Part shown: in pieces, positions 1 to 7,120 of the stretch | How positions within the stretch are numbered: the first letter of the stretch is position 1 | Layout: the number at the start of each line of letters is the position of its first letter | Source: Flavobacterium piscisymbiosum | Lineage (GTDB): Bacteria; Bacteroidota; Bacteroidia; Flavobacteriales; Flavobacteriaceae | Assembly: GCF_020905295.1 (NCBI RefSeq) | Contig: NZ_JAJJMM010000001.1 | Coordinates: forward strand, 6,421,861-6,485,860 | Reading direction: 5' to 3' | DNA: 64,000 nt | Notes under the pieces: model-generated | The model's database searches: none | Told to the model about the DNA's origin: nothing | The model's input: only the letters and a program-made list of their open reading frames with translations | Position numbers and translations under genes: made by a program

Positions 1-30
1 GCCTCCAGCTTTAGCTGGAGGTTTTTTTTT
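1..30 (+). terminator. hairpin followed by T-run
   Basis: CCTCCAGC and GCTGGAGG form a short stem followed directly by ten T residues, which is the form of an intrinsic terminator for a gene lying left of the window. The same sequence recurs with one mismatch, inverted, at 106-125, so it is also one arm of a dispersed repeat. Confidence 0.6.
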
Positions 31-41
31 GATCCATACCA

Positions 42-83
42 GGCTTTAGCCAAATTTTAGACATTTTAAATTTGGCTAAAGCC
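42..83. repeat. perfect 16-bp inverted repeat, GGCTTTAGCC family
   Basis: Bases 42-57 (GGCTTTAGCCAAATTT) are exactly complementary to 68-83. It is nested inside the outer pair 1-20 / 106-125, so the whole 1-125 stretch can fold into a double hairpin. Related GGCTTTAGCC sequence reappears near 8889. No gene is visible before 259. Confidence 0.7.
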
Positions 84-258
84 ATTTATATATTCTATAT
101 CTAAACTCCAGCTAAAGCCGGAGGCTATTCAAAAAAAATGTCTCACACCATGGTACGGTTTTATTTTCTGTTTTGTTTTTTTTCACAAAGTCACAAAAAT
201 GCTCGCATTTAATAATAATAAAAATGTATTTTTGCTCCCGAAACAACGAAATCAAATC

Positions 259-636
259 TTGAAGAAGTTTATTATCATAGTACTTTCCTGTATGCTTCTG
301 GTGCCATCCTTTGGCAGTTTCTTTGTTTATACCTCTTTCAAATTAAATCAGGATGAAATTTCGAAAACCATTTGTGTACAACGCAAAATGCTTTTTAATT
401 CCTGTAACGGTCGATGTGAACTTCAAAAAAGTTTAAAAAAATACGCCGACAACGAAAAGAAAATGCAAAACAATCTAAAAGAAAAAGTAGAGATTGTTTA
501 CATTCAAAATACAATTACAAACGAATTCAAATTAGTGAGTCCAATAGAATCTAAAGCAAAACTTTTTGCTGTTTTAGATCAAAAACCTATTGCTGTTGCG
601 ACAACTACTTTTCGTCCTCCATCCTATTTTATATAA
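259..636 (+). CDS. small membrane-anchored C-x9-CNGRC protein, copy A
   Basis: This 125-residue protein has one N-terminal hydrophobic segment (about 3-25) and then a polar, lysine-rich, probably periplasmic domain. A conserved C-x9-C-NGR-C cluster sits at about 39-53, and the C-terminus is FRPPSYFI. I do not recognise a named family. The cysteine cluster suggests metal binding or a disulfide. An ATG at 199 would add 20 residues, but the paralogue at 4331-4708 starts at the matching TTG and is exactly the same length, and both have a similar AAACAACGAAA sequence just upstream, so I choose the TTG at 259. It is first in the apparent copper-handling gene set and is about three-quarters identical to the second copy by eye. 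Seen: motif and duplication. Inferred: a role in metal handling. Confidence 0.75.
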   Translation: MKKFIIIVLSCMLLVPSFGSFFVYTSFKLNQDEISKTICVQRKMLFNSCNGRCELQKSLKKYADNEKKMQNNLKEKVEIVYIQNTITNEFKLVSPIESKAKLFAVLDQKPIAVATTTFRPPSYFI

Positions 637-743
637 TTTTTAAAATCAAATTTCAATTGTATTGAGATGATTTTTCGTTGTTCATAAAACAACGAAACAG
701 TGCTTACGCACATTTTAAATTTAAATTATATAAAATTCATAAA

Positions 744-1547
744 ATGAAAAATACTTTATACAAAGCATTTGCTATTGTTGCAATTGCTGTATCACTAGTT
801 TCATGTTCAAACGACGATAACAACGAAACAACTTCAAGAAACGGAAATATTACTTTAAAATTCGACAATGCTTTTGGCGCCAACGACCTAATTTTAAACA
901 CACAAGGCAACACCACTTCAAACAACGAAGTACTAAAAATTAGTCTTGTAAAATATATTGTTAGCAACGTTGTACTTACAAAAGCTGACGGAACTACTTT
1001 TACCTACCCTAAAAGCAAAAGCTATTTTATCGCAGACGAATCTACTGCTGCCGGACAACAGTTTAAACTAACAGATATTCCTGCAGGAGATTACGTAAAA
1101 GTAAAATTTGGCATTGGAGTCGACGAAGAACAATGGAAATTAGGCGCGGCCGGACAAGGCGATTTTTTGGCTCAGGCAGATGATGCAGGAATGCTGTGGT
1201 CATGGGCTGCAGGATATAAATTCTTTGCTCTCGAAGGAACTTTTACCTCTGCAACTGTTACCACACCAACTCCTTTTATGATTCACACCGGAAAAACCGG
1301 AACCGACTATAATTATACCGAAGTAACCGTAGACCTGCCAACAAAAGCTTTGGTTCGCGATAACATCACTCCTGCCGTTCATATTATTACAGATCTTTCT
1401 AAAATTATCGACGGCAAAAACAAAATCAAACTTTCTGATAACAACGCAGGCGGAATGGGTGCCATGATTATGGGCGGAGCCAACTTACTGTTGATTACGC
1501 AAAACATCAGCGCTATGTTTAAAGTAGATCACGTACACAACGACTAA
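744..1547 (+). CDS. MbnP family copper-binding lipoprotein
   Basis: A 267-residue lipoprotein: hydrophobic signal then LVSC with the lipid cysteine at residue 21. The hallmark is the MLWSWAAGYKFFALEG block at about 150-165, the W-x-W-x-x-GY-x-F-x-x-x-E signature of the MbnP family (also called the MXAN_0976 family). A histidine lies in FMIHTG at about 181. Characterised members bind copper in the periplasm after a partner di-haem enzyme (MbnH) oxidises a tryptophan to kynurenine. That partner type is encoded next at 1823. The ATG at 744 is preferred over an upstream TTG because it gives a clean lipoprotein signal. No methanobactin biosynthesis genes (mbnA/B/C) are present. Copper as the metal is inferred from the family. 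Confidence 0.88.
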   Translation: MKNTLYKAFAIVAIAVSLVSCSNDDNNETTSRNGNITLKFDNAFGANDLILNTQGNTTSNNEVLKISLVKYIVSNVVLTKADGTTFTYPKSKSYFIADESTAAGQQFKLTDIPAGDYVKVKFGIGVDEEQWKLGAAGQGDFLAQADDAGMLWSWAAGYKFFALEGTFTSATVTTPTPFMIHTGKTGTDYNYTEVTVDLPTKALVRDNITPAVHIITDLSKIIDGKNKIKLSDNNAGGMGAMIMGGANLLLITQNISAMFKVDHVHND

Positions 1548-1591
1548 ATTTATTTTAAGGAGCACAAAAATTTCGGTTCACCAGAAATAAC

Positions 1592-1662
1592 GTCCCGCTA
1601 TCCACTATATCTTTTTTGTCCGCCGCGGCGGACAAAAAAGGATATCGCTCCTATCGGGGCTA
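1592..1662 (-). repeat. TAGCCCCGAT-family dispersed repeat with 28-bp perfect palindrome
   Basis: Read on the minus strand it begins TAGCCCCGATAGGAGCGATA and ends near AGCGGGAC, the conserved ends seen again at 3174-3316, 15588-15733 and 58218-58292. Its core 1612-1639 is a perfect palindrome centred on CCGCGG. An outer inverted repeat (1561-1574 with 1668-1680) encloses it, so the MbnP/MbnH intergenic region can form a large cruciform or RNA hairpin. Confidence 0.75.
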
Positions 1663-1822
1663 AACGAGAAATTTTGTGCTTCTAATAAACCAAAGAGCAA
1701 CACACAAAGAAATTTTAATGCCATTGTAATTTGTGCAAATTCGTGCAATTGCTTCGCCTGTTCGCTAACGCTCGAGCCGTGGCAAAAAAATAAATCGGAT
1801 TGTTCTTTATAAATAAAAAATC

Positions 1823-2863
1823 ATGCTGAAAATAAAATATTTTCTATGGCTGATGATTCCGTTGTTATGGAGTTGCTCTAGTGAGGAAGATGAATATGTA
1901 AATATTCCGTTGGAATTTACTGTTCCGTCAAACTTTCCTGCTTTAGCGTACAATATTGCACTGAATCCGCCAACAGAAAAAGGCTTTGAACTGGGCAAAA
2001 AACTATTCTACGATGGGCGTTTAGCGTCTGATGGAGTAGTTTCCTGCGGGTTTTGCCACATACAAGCCAACGCTTTTACGCATCACGGACACACAGTAAG
2101 TCATGGCGTAGATAATGCCCAAGGAACAAGAAACACGCCATCGATTCAGAATCTGGCGTATCAAACTACATTTATGTACGACGGAGCTGCAGATCATTTG
2201 GACTTGCAGCCTATAATTCCGTTGACGAGCATTATCGAAATGAACGGAAATTTGAACGCTATTTTGAAAATGATGAAAGCCGACAAAGAATATCAAAAAT
2301 TATTTGGGCTAGCTTTTGACGATGGCGCCATTACAACCGAAAATATGCTAAAAGCACTTTCGCAATTTATGGTGATGGTAGTTTCCTCCAATTCAAAATT
2401 TGACAAATACCGACGTAATGAAACAGGCGGAACTTTAACATCAGACGAGTTGGCGGGTTACGATTTGTTTAAATCAAAATGCGCTTCTTGCCACGCAACC
2501 GATTTACAAACCGACAATTCGTTTAGAAATAATGGTTTGGCTGTAAACCCAATGGTAAATGATGTTGGTCGTTATAAAGTTACAGAACTGGCGAGTGATT
2601 ATTACAAATTTAAAGTGCCAAGTTTGCGTAATGTAGAGGTTTCAGGACCTTATATGCACGACGGAAGATTTGGAACTCTCGAAGGTGTTTTGGATCATTA
2701 TGCAAGCGGTATAGAAAACTCGGCAACGCTGGATCCTATATTAAAACAGAATGGAAAATTTGGAATTTCGCTTTCTGATACGGATAAAAAACAAATCATA
2801 GCTTTCCTGAAAACGTTGACGGATAATGAATATTTAAAAGATAAACGTTTCTCTGAATATTAA
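1823..2863 (+). CDS. MbnH-like di-haem cytochrome c peroxidase family lipoprotein
   Basis: A 346-residue protein of the bacterial di-haem peroxidase / MauG superfamily. A lipoprotein signal ends at Cys18 (LLWSC). Two c-haem sites are visible: CGFCH at 75-79 and CASCH at 220-224. The typical PSLRN segment and a YMHDGRFGTLEGVLDHY stretch occur near 270-290. It is about the usual length for MbnH and follows the MbnP gene, matching the known MbnP/MbnH pairing (MXAN_0976/0977 families) in which the di-haem enzyme oxidises a tryptophan of MbnP. The 275-bp gap before it holds a large palindromic repeat, so it may be transcribed separately or with attenuation. A simple hydrogen peroxide-reducing role is possible, but the neighbour argues for the MbnH role. 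Confidence 0.88.
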   Translation: MLKIKYFLWLMIPLLWSCSSEEDEYVNIPLEFTVPSNFPALAYNIALNPPTEKGFELGKKLFYDGRLASDGVVSCGFCHIQANAFTHHGHTVSHGVDNAQGTRNTPSIQNLAYQTTFMYDGAADHLDLQPIIPLTSIIEMNGNLNAILKMMKADKEYQKLFGLAFDDGAITTENMLKALSQFMVMVVSSNSKFDKYRRNETGGTLTSDELAGYDLFKSKCASCHATDLQTDNSFRNNGLAVNPMVNDVGRYKVTELASDYYKFKVPSLRNVEVSGPYMHDGRFGTLEGVLDHYASGIENSATLDPILKQNGKFGISLSDTDKKQIIAFLKTLTDNEYLKDKRFSEY

Positions 2864-3016
2864 CACGTTTGTGTAAATTATTTCTAACACATAGAAACAT
2901 AGATTAAAATTTAAAAGAAGGCGTTTCACTTATTTAAAATACACATAGCTTACTATGTAGAAAAAAACAGATTTCAATAAAATAGGTGAGCATTTTGATG
3001 AAGTATATCACCAAAG

Positions 3017-3118
3017 TTGTCATTTCGACGGAGGAGAAATCTTCGCGAGAAGCTCGACAAAAATTGAATTCTCGTCGCAGAGTTACTTACGGAGATTTCT
3101 CCTCCGTCGAAATGACAA
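3017..3118. repeat. perfect 26-bp inverted repeat, GTCATTTCGAC family
   Basis: Bases 3017-3042 (TTGTCATTTCGACGGAGG and on) are the exact reverse complement of 3093-3118, with a 50-bp loop that is itself partly self-complementary. A related but diverged unit (CTCCGTCAGGATGACAA) lies near 22399-22415. Confidence 0.8.
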
Positions 3119-3173
3119 GATTGTGTTATCAAGAATGTCAAAAAAACAAAATACATAATGAAAACCGGAGTCC

Positions 3174-3316
3174 TAGCCCCGATTGCAGTGGAAAGCCTTT
3201 TTGAAAAAAGACCTAATTTTTCTTGGGTTTATAAAGCGACCAGCGGAAGCTTTATAAAAACATAGAAACATGGGATTTTGAGAAAAGCTTGAAACGAAAA
3301 GCGGGATCAGCTTCTA
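3174..3316 (+). repeat. TAGCCCCGAT-family dispersed repeat
   Basis: Starts TAGCCCCGATTGCAGTGGAA and ends near GAAACGAAAAGCGGGATCAG. The same two ends, with a different middle, occur at 15588-15733 (same orientation) and 58218-58292 (opposite orientation). It lies just upstream of the barrel gene at 3329. Confidence 0.75.
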
Positions 3317-3328
3317 AAAATAATAAGA

Positions 3329-4294
3329 ATGAAAATGAGAAAAATAATAGTAATGTTGACGCTTTTGGCTGGATTTTCGGCCTTTAGTTTTACCGTAAAA
3401 GATAGTATTTCGGGCTTTACGTTTCAGCGTTTGGCGATGATGGAAGATTTTGATTGTGATGCCTGCGGATGTTCTGCAAGTGGCGGAAGCATGGGTTTTG
3501 GTTCTATGCTGAACAATAATTTTGTGGGTTTAAGATATATGAAACAAAGTTACACGAGCCGCGACGGAATCTTCGCCAATTCGCCGTGGATAGATGAAAA
3601 TTTTAATACGATTCAGGCTTGGGCAAGAATTCCGGTAACAGAGAAAATTCAGATTTCGGCATTGGTTCCGTATCATTTTAACGAAAGAGCTTTGACGGCC
3701 GGAACTGAAAATATTGAAGGTTTGGGAGATATTACCGTGATGGCTTTGTACACGGTTTTTGAAACGAAAAAAGACAGTACGTTTTTTACGCACAAGGTAA
3801 ATTTGGGTGGTGGTGTAAAACTTCCGACAGGAAAATTTACTGAAGCCAATAATTTAGGAAGCGTTAATCAGAGTTTTCAGTTAGGAACCGGAAGCTGGGA
3901 TTTTCCTATAGTTTCTGAATATGTGGTGAAACATAAAAATTTGGGATTAAACACAACGCTGAATTACATTTTTAAAACTGAAAACAGTAAAAACTATCAA
4001 TACGGCGATCAGTTTAATTATGCAGGAACGTTCTTTTATTTGTTCGATTTAAAATCGGTTCAAATTGTTCCACAGGCTGGTTTGGCTGGTGAAGTTTACC
4101 AGACTAACAAACAGCATAATTTGGATTTACCCAATACGGCGGGTGATATTTTGTTTAGCAAATTTGGCATTGAAGCCGGAAAAGATAAATTTTCGGTTGG
4201 GTTAAACGTTATGCTGCCTATTAGCCAAAACTTATCAAGCGGTAATATGGAGGCGAATTACAGATGGAGTGTAAATTTGAATTATACCCTTTAA
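3329..4294 (+). CDS. outer-membrane beta-barrel transporter-like protein with CDACGC motif
   Basis: A 321-residue protein with an N-terminal signal (MLTLLAGFSAFSF) followed at about 42-53 by DFDCDACGCSASGG, a cluster of three cysteines exposed right after the signal. The rest alternates polar and aromatic residues in barrel style and ends in YRWSVNLNYTL, typical of outer-membrane strands. It resembles the Phenol_MetA_deg / transporter-like barrels found in flavobacteria, but the substrate cannot be read from sequence. A second ATG six bases downstream is an equally good start. It lies between the MbnH-like gene and the second small cysteine protein (36-bp gap), so it belongs to the same metal-related set. 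The CDACGC cluster could bind copper; that is inference. Confidence 0.72.
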   Translation: MKMRKIIVMLTLLAGFSAFSFTVKDSISGFTFQRLAMMEDFDCDACGCSASGGSMGFGSMLNNNFVGLRYMKQSYTSRDGIFANSPWIDENFNTIQAWARIPVTEKIQISALVPYHFNERALTAGTENIEGLGDITVMALYTVFETKKDSTFFTHKVNLGGGVKLPTGKFTEANNLGSVNQSFQLGTGSWDFPIVSEYVVKHKNLGLNTTLNYIFKTENSKNYQYGDQFNYAGTFFYLFDLKSVQIVPQAGLAGEVYQTNKQHNLDLPNTAGDILFSKFGIEAGKDKFSVGLNVMLPISQNLSSGNMEANYRWSVNLNYTL

Positions 4295-4330
4295 TTTTTT
4301 AAACCAGAATAAAAACAACGAAAACAAGCT

Positions 4331-4708
4331 TTGAGAAAAATCATTATCATATTTCTTTCCTTTATGCTTTTGATGCCATCGTTTGGCAGTTTCTGCGTTT
4401 ATACCACATTCAAATTAAACCAGGAAGAAATTTCGAAAACCATTTGTGTACAGCGCAAAATGATTTTTAATTCTTGTAATGGTCGTTGTGAGCTTCAAAA
4501 AAGCCTTAAGAAATACGCTGACAACGAAAAGAAAATGCATGATAATCTGAAAGAAAAAGTAGAAGTAATTTATATTCAGAATATTTCGTTGAGTAATTTC
4601 AAATTAGTCGCACCAATAACATCGCGAAAAGCCATTTTTGCTTATTCCGATAAAAAACCAATTTCGGTTTCGAATGCTACTTTTCGTCCTCCCTCTTATT
4701 TGATATAG
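4331..4708 (+). CDS. small membrane-anchored C-x9-CNGRC protein, copy B
   Basis: A 125-residue paralogue of the protein at 259-636, aligning end to end without gaps. It is identical through most of EISKTICVQRKM and FNSCNGRCELQKSLKKYADN. It starts at TTG: the frame has a stop at 4310 and no upstream ATG, which also settles the start of copy A. It has an N-terminal membrane segment, the C-x9-C-x3-C cluster and an FRPPSYLI end, plus one extra cysteine (SFCVYT) near residue 22. Only 36 bp separate it from the barrel gene upstream and about 93 bp from the TonB-dependent receptor downstream, so it is probably in that operon. Family name unknown to me. Confidence 0.78.
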   Translation: MRKIIIIFLSFMLLMPSFGSFCVYTTFKLNQEEISKTICVQRKMIFNSCNGRCELQKSLKKYADNEKKMHDNLKEKVEVIYIQNISLSNFKLVAPITSRKAIFAYSDKKPISVSNATFRPPSYLI

Positions 4709-4801
4709 ATTTAAGTTCCGCTTTTCAATTCTTTTGAAGGGCTTTTACTCGTATTCTACCAAGAGAATATCGGTTACTTTTTAAAATTTATATCATTTAA
4801 A

Positions 4802-6961
4802 ATGAAGAAAATATACCTCATCCTATTACTTATAGGACAATGTGTCGCAGCTCAAAATCAAACAGAAAAAGACACAACAAAATCTCAGGAACTGGAAAAT
4901 GTTTTTATAACAGCCAATCGTACAGCCACTTTACGAAAAGAAACTCCAGTTGCTATAAGCAAAATAACTGCCAAAACTATTAATGAAACCAAAGCTACGG
5001 CGGTTTACGAAATCATCAATAAAACACCCGGAGTATTGATGGTAAATTTAGGAAATGAACAGCACATGATGTCGATTCGTCAGCCTATGACTACCAATGC
5101 TTATTATTTATATCTGGAAGATGGTTTGCCAATTCGCCCCATGGGAATTTTTAATCACAATGCTTTACTTGAAATTAACCAGTTTAATTTGCAAAGTATC
5201 GAAGTTGTAAAAGGCCCTGTTTCTTCGCTATACGGACCTGAAGCGGTTGGTGGAACTATCAATTTAATTTCGCTAAAACCGCCGGTTGATCCGGAATTTA
5301 AATTTGGTGTTCAGGCTGATAATTATGGTTACAGAAGATTTCAGGCTGCCGGAGGAGCAACGATCGGGAAAATTGGTTTTCATATTGCCGGAATTTCGAG
5401 TTTGCAGGAAAATGGCTGGATGACCTATTCTGATTATAATAAAGACAATCTGAATGCGAGAATTGATTATAACATCTCCTCTTCGACCCGCTTGATCAGT
5501 AATACGATGTATGGAAAATATTATTCGGACATGAGCGGAACGGTTAATGAAGATTCTTTCAACAATAGAACGTATCAAAGTACTTCTAATTTTACCTATA
5601 GAAAATCTGACGCTTTACGAACAAGATTAACACTGGAACATGATTGGAACAGTAATTCGAGCAGTTATATTACAGGATATTTAAGAGACAATAAATTAGG
5701 TCAAAATCCTTCGTACGGAATCAGATGGAGCCCAACTGTGAATCCTACAACGGCAAAAGGAGAAGTAAATTCTAATAACTTTAAAAGTTACGGCGCCATT
5801 GCACAACATACTCAAAAGTTCGATTTTTTGAATACAAAATTGGTTGCCGGAGCTTTATATGATTATTCTCCAGTAACCTATTGGTCGTATGTTATTGATC
5901 TAAAAGCCAATCTAAATCCCGGAGAAGTTGGTAAACAAACCGTAGATTCTTATGAAATCATTGCACAACATCCGGACTCAAAACTGGCAGATTATAATGC
6001 AGACATTTATAATGCTGCAGGTTATGCACAAGTAAGTTTTAATCCCATCGAAAAACTGATTATTACGGTTGGCGGGCGTTATGACAATATGAAAGTGAAT
6101 TACAATAATGCTCTTGACAATTCTACCGGAAGTAAGCTTTATGATAAAGTAACTTTTAAAGCTGGTGCCAATTACAATCCAGTTGAGTTTGCCGGATTTT
6201 ACGGCAATTATTCTCAAGGTTTTGCGCCTCCGGGAATCACCTCTATTTTTAGAACCAAACCTGGAACCGGCGGAACAACTGGCGTTCCTGCTGATTTTTA
6301 TTATAATCTGGAACCTGCCACTTTCGATAATTACGAAATTGGCGGATGGCTTTCTTTCTTTCAAAATAAATTAAATTTTGATTATGCTTTGTATTATATG
6401 GAAGGTAAAAATGAGTTGCTAAACATTAAACTCGCTGATAATTCAACAGATTATCGTTCGGCTGGAGAAACGCATCATAAAGGAATTGAGTTTGGCGCTT
6501 CTTACCGACCTTCAAAACAATTCAACATTCGTCTTGGCGGAACTTATGCACAACATACTTATATCGATTTTAAACTTTCGGACAAACCAAGCGATCCTGT
6601 TCAGGATTTAAACGGAAAAGAAATGCCGGCAGCACCCAAATGGTCCGGAAATTCTGAGGTAAGTTATTACCCCAACTGGCTCCCGAATCTGAGAACTTCG
6701 GTAGAATGGCAACTTGTTGGAAGTTATTATCAGGATCAGATAAATACCGTAAAATATAGCGGTTATAATATATTCAACGCCAGAGTTGGTTATCAATGGA
6801 AAAAAATTGAAGTGTACGGAAACGTGCTTAATCTAACGGATAAATTGTACGCTTATAATGTTTCCCGAGCCAATACCGCAAACGCTCAACCCACTTATAC
6901 CGCAGCCGCACCAAGAACTTTTGTGTTTGGTATACAGTACAATTTTTCATTAAAAAAATAA
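4802..6961 (+). CDS. TonB-dependent receptor
   Basis: A 719-residue outer-membrane receptor for active uptake of a metal or metal complex. A signal peptide (about 1-18, cut near VAAQ) is followed by the plug domain (about 35-150), with IEVVKGPVSSLYGPEAVGGT the classic plug signature. A 22-strand barrel then ends in FVFGIQYNFSLKK. There is no N-terminal carboxypeptidase-regulatory extension and no SusD partner, so it is a metal/siderophore-type receptor rather than a glycan one. A methionine/histidine-rich stretch in the plug (HMMSIRQPM and PMGIFNHN, about 85-120) would suit copper. It follows the MbnP/MbnH genes and precedes a PepSY protein. Substrate is inferred. Confidence 0.9.
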   Translation: MKKIYLILLLIGQCVAAQNQTEKDTTKSQELENVFITANRTATLRKETPVAISKITAKTINETKATAVYEIINKTPGVLMVNLGNEQHMMSIRQPMTTNAYYLYLEDGLPIRPMGIFNHNALLEINQFNLQSIEVVKGPVSSLYGPEAVGGTINLISLKPPVDPEFKFGVQADNYGYRRFQAAGGATIGKIGFHIAGISSLQENGWMTYSDYNKDNLNARIDYNISSSTRLISNTMYGKYYSDMSGTVNEDSFNNRTYQSTSNFTYRKSDALRTRLTLEHDWNSNSSSYITGYLRDNKLGQNPSYGIRWSPTVNPTTAKGEVNSNNFKSYGAIAQHTQKFDFLNTKLVAGALYDYSPVTYWSYVIDLKANLNPGEVGKQTVDSYEIIAQHPDSKLADYNADIYNAAGYAQVSFNPIEKLIITVGGRYDNMKVNYNNALDNSTGSKLYDKVTFKAGANYNPVEFAGFYGNYSQGFAPPGITSIFRTKPGTGGTTGVPADFYYNLEPATFDNYEIGGWLSFFQNKLNFDYALYYMEGKNELLNIKLADNSTDYRSAGETHHKGIEFGASYRPSKQFNIRLGGTYAQHTYIDFKLSDKPSDPVQDLNGKEMPAAPKWSGNSEVSYYPNWLPNLRTSVEWQLVGSYYQDQINTVKYSGYNIFNARVGYQWKKIEVYGNVLNLTDKLYAYNVSRANTANAQPTYTAAAPRTFVFGIQYNFSLKK

Positions 6962-7120
6962 GTTTTTTGCCACAGCTTAAAGATTAAAAAAGTTTTTTTT
7001 ACCATTAAGAGATTAAGAAAGTTAGGCTTAATGAATCTTAATATCTTAATGGTTCAAATTTTAAAATTCCTTAATTTTTTAAATCCTTTTAAACTATGGC
7101 AAATCATAAAAACTCAAAAT

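Larger units (their letters stand above)
2864..3328. other. 465-bp non-coding stretch made of dispersed repeats
   Basis: No convincing gene. It contains a CACATAGAAACATAG repeat unit near 2890, a perfect 26-bp inverted repeat (3017-3042 / 3093-3118) and a TAGCCCCGAT-family element (3174-3316). Open frames on both strands across 2974-3204 only run through the repeats and are not supported as genes. Confidence 0.7.

Noticed and set aside
744..2863. Methanobactin operon
   Set aside because: MbnP- and MbnH-like genes are present, but there is no precursor peptide, MbnB or MbnC gene, so methanobactin synthesis cannot be claimed.
2974..3204. Two short open frames on opposite strands
   Set aside because: They run through the 26-bp inverted repeat and a dispersed repeat and do not look like proteins.
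4802..6961. SusC/SusD polysaccharide utilisation locus
   Set aside because: The receptor lacks a carboxypeptidase-regulatory N-terminus, and no SusD-like or glycoside hydrolase gene is nearby.
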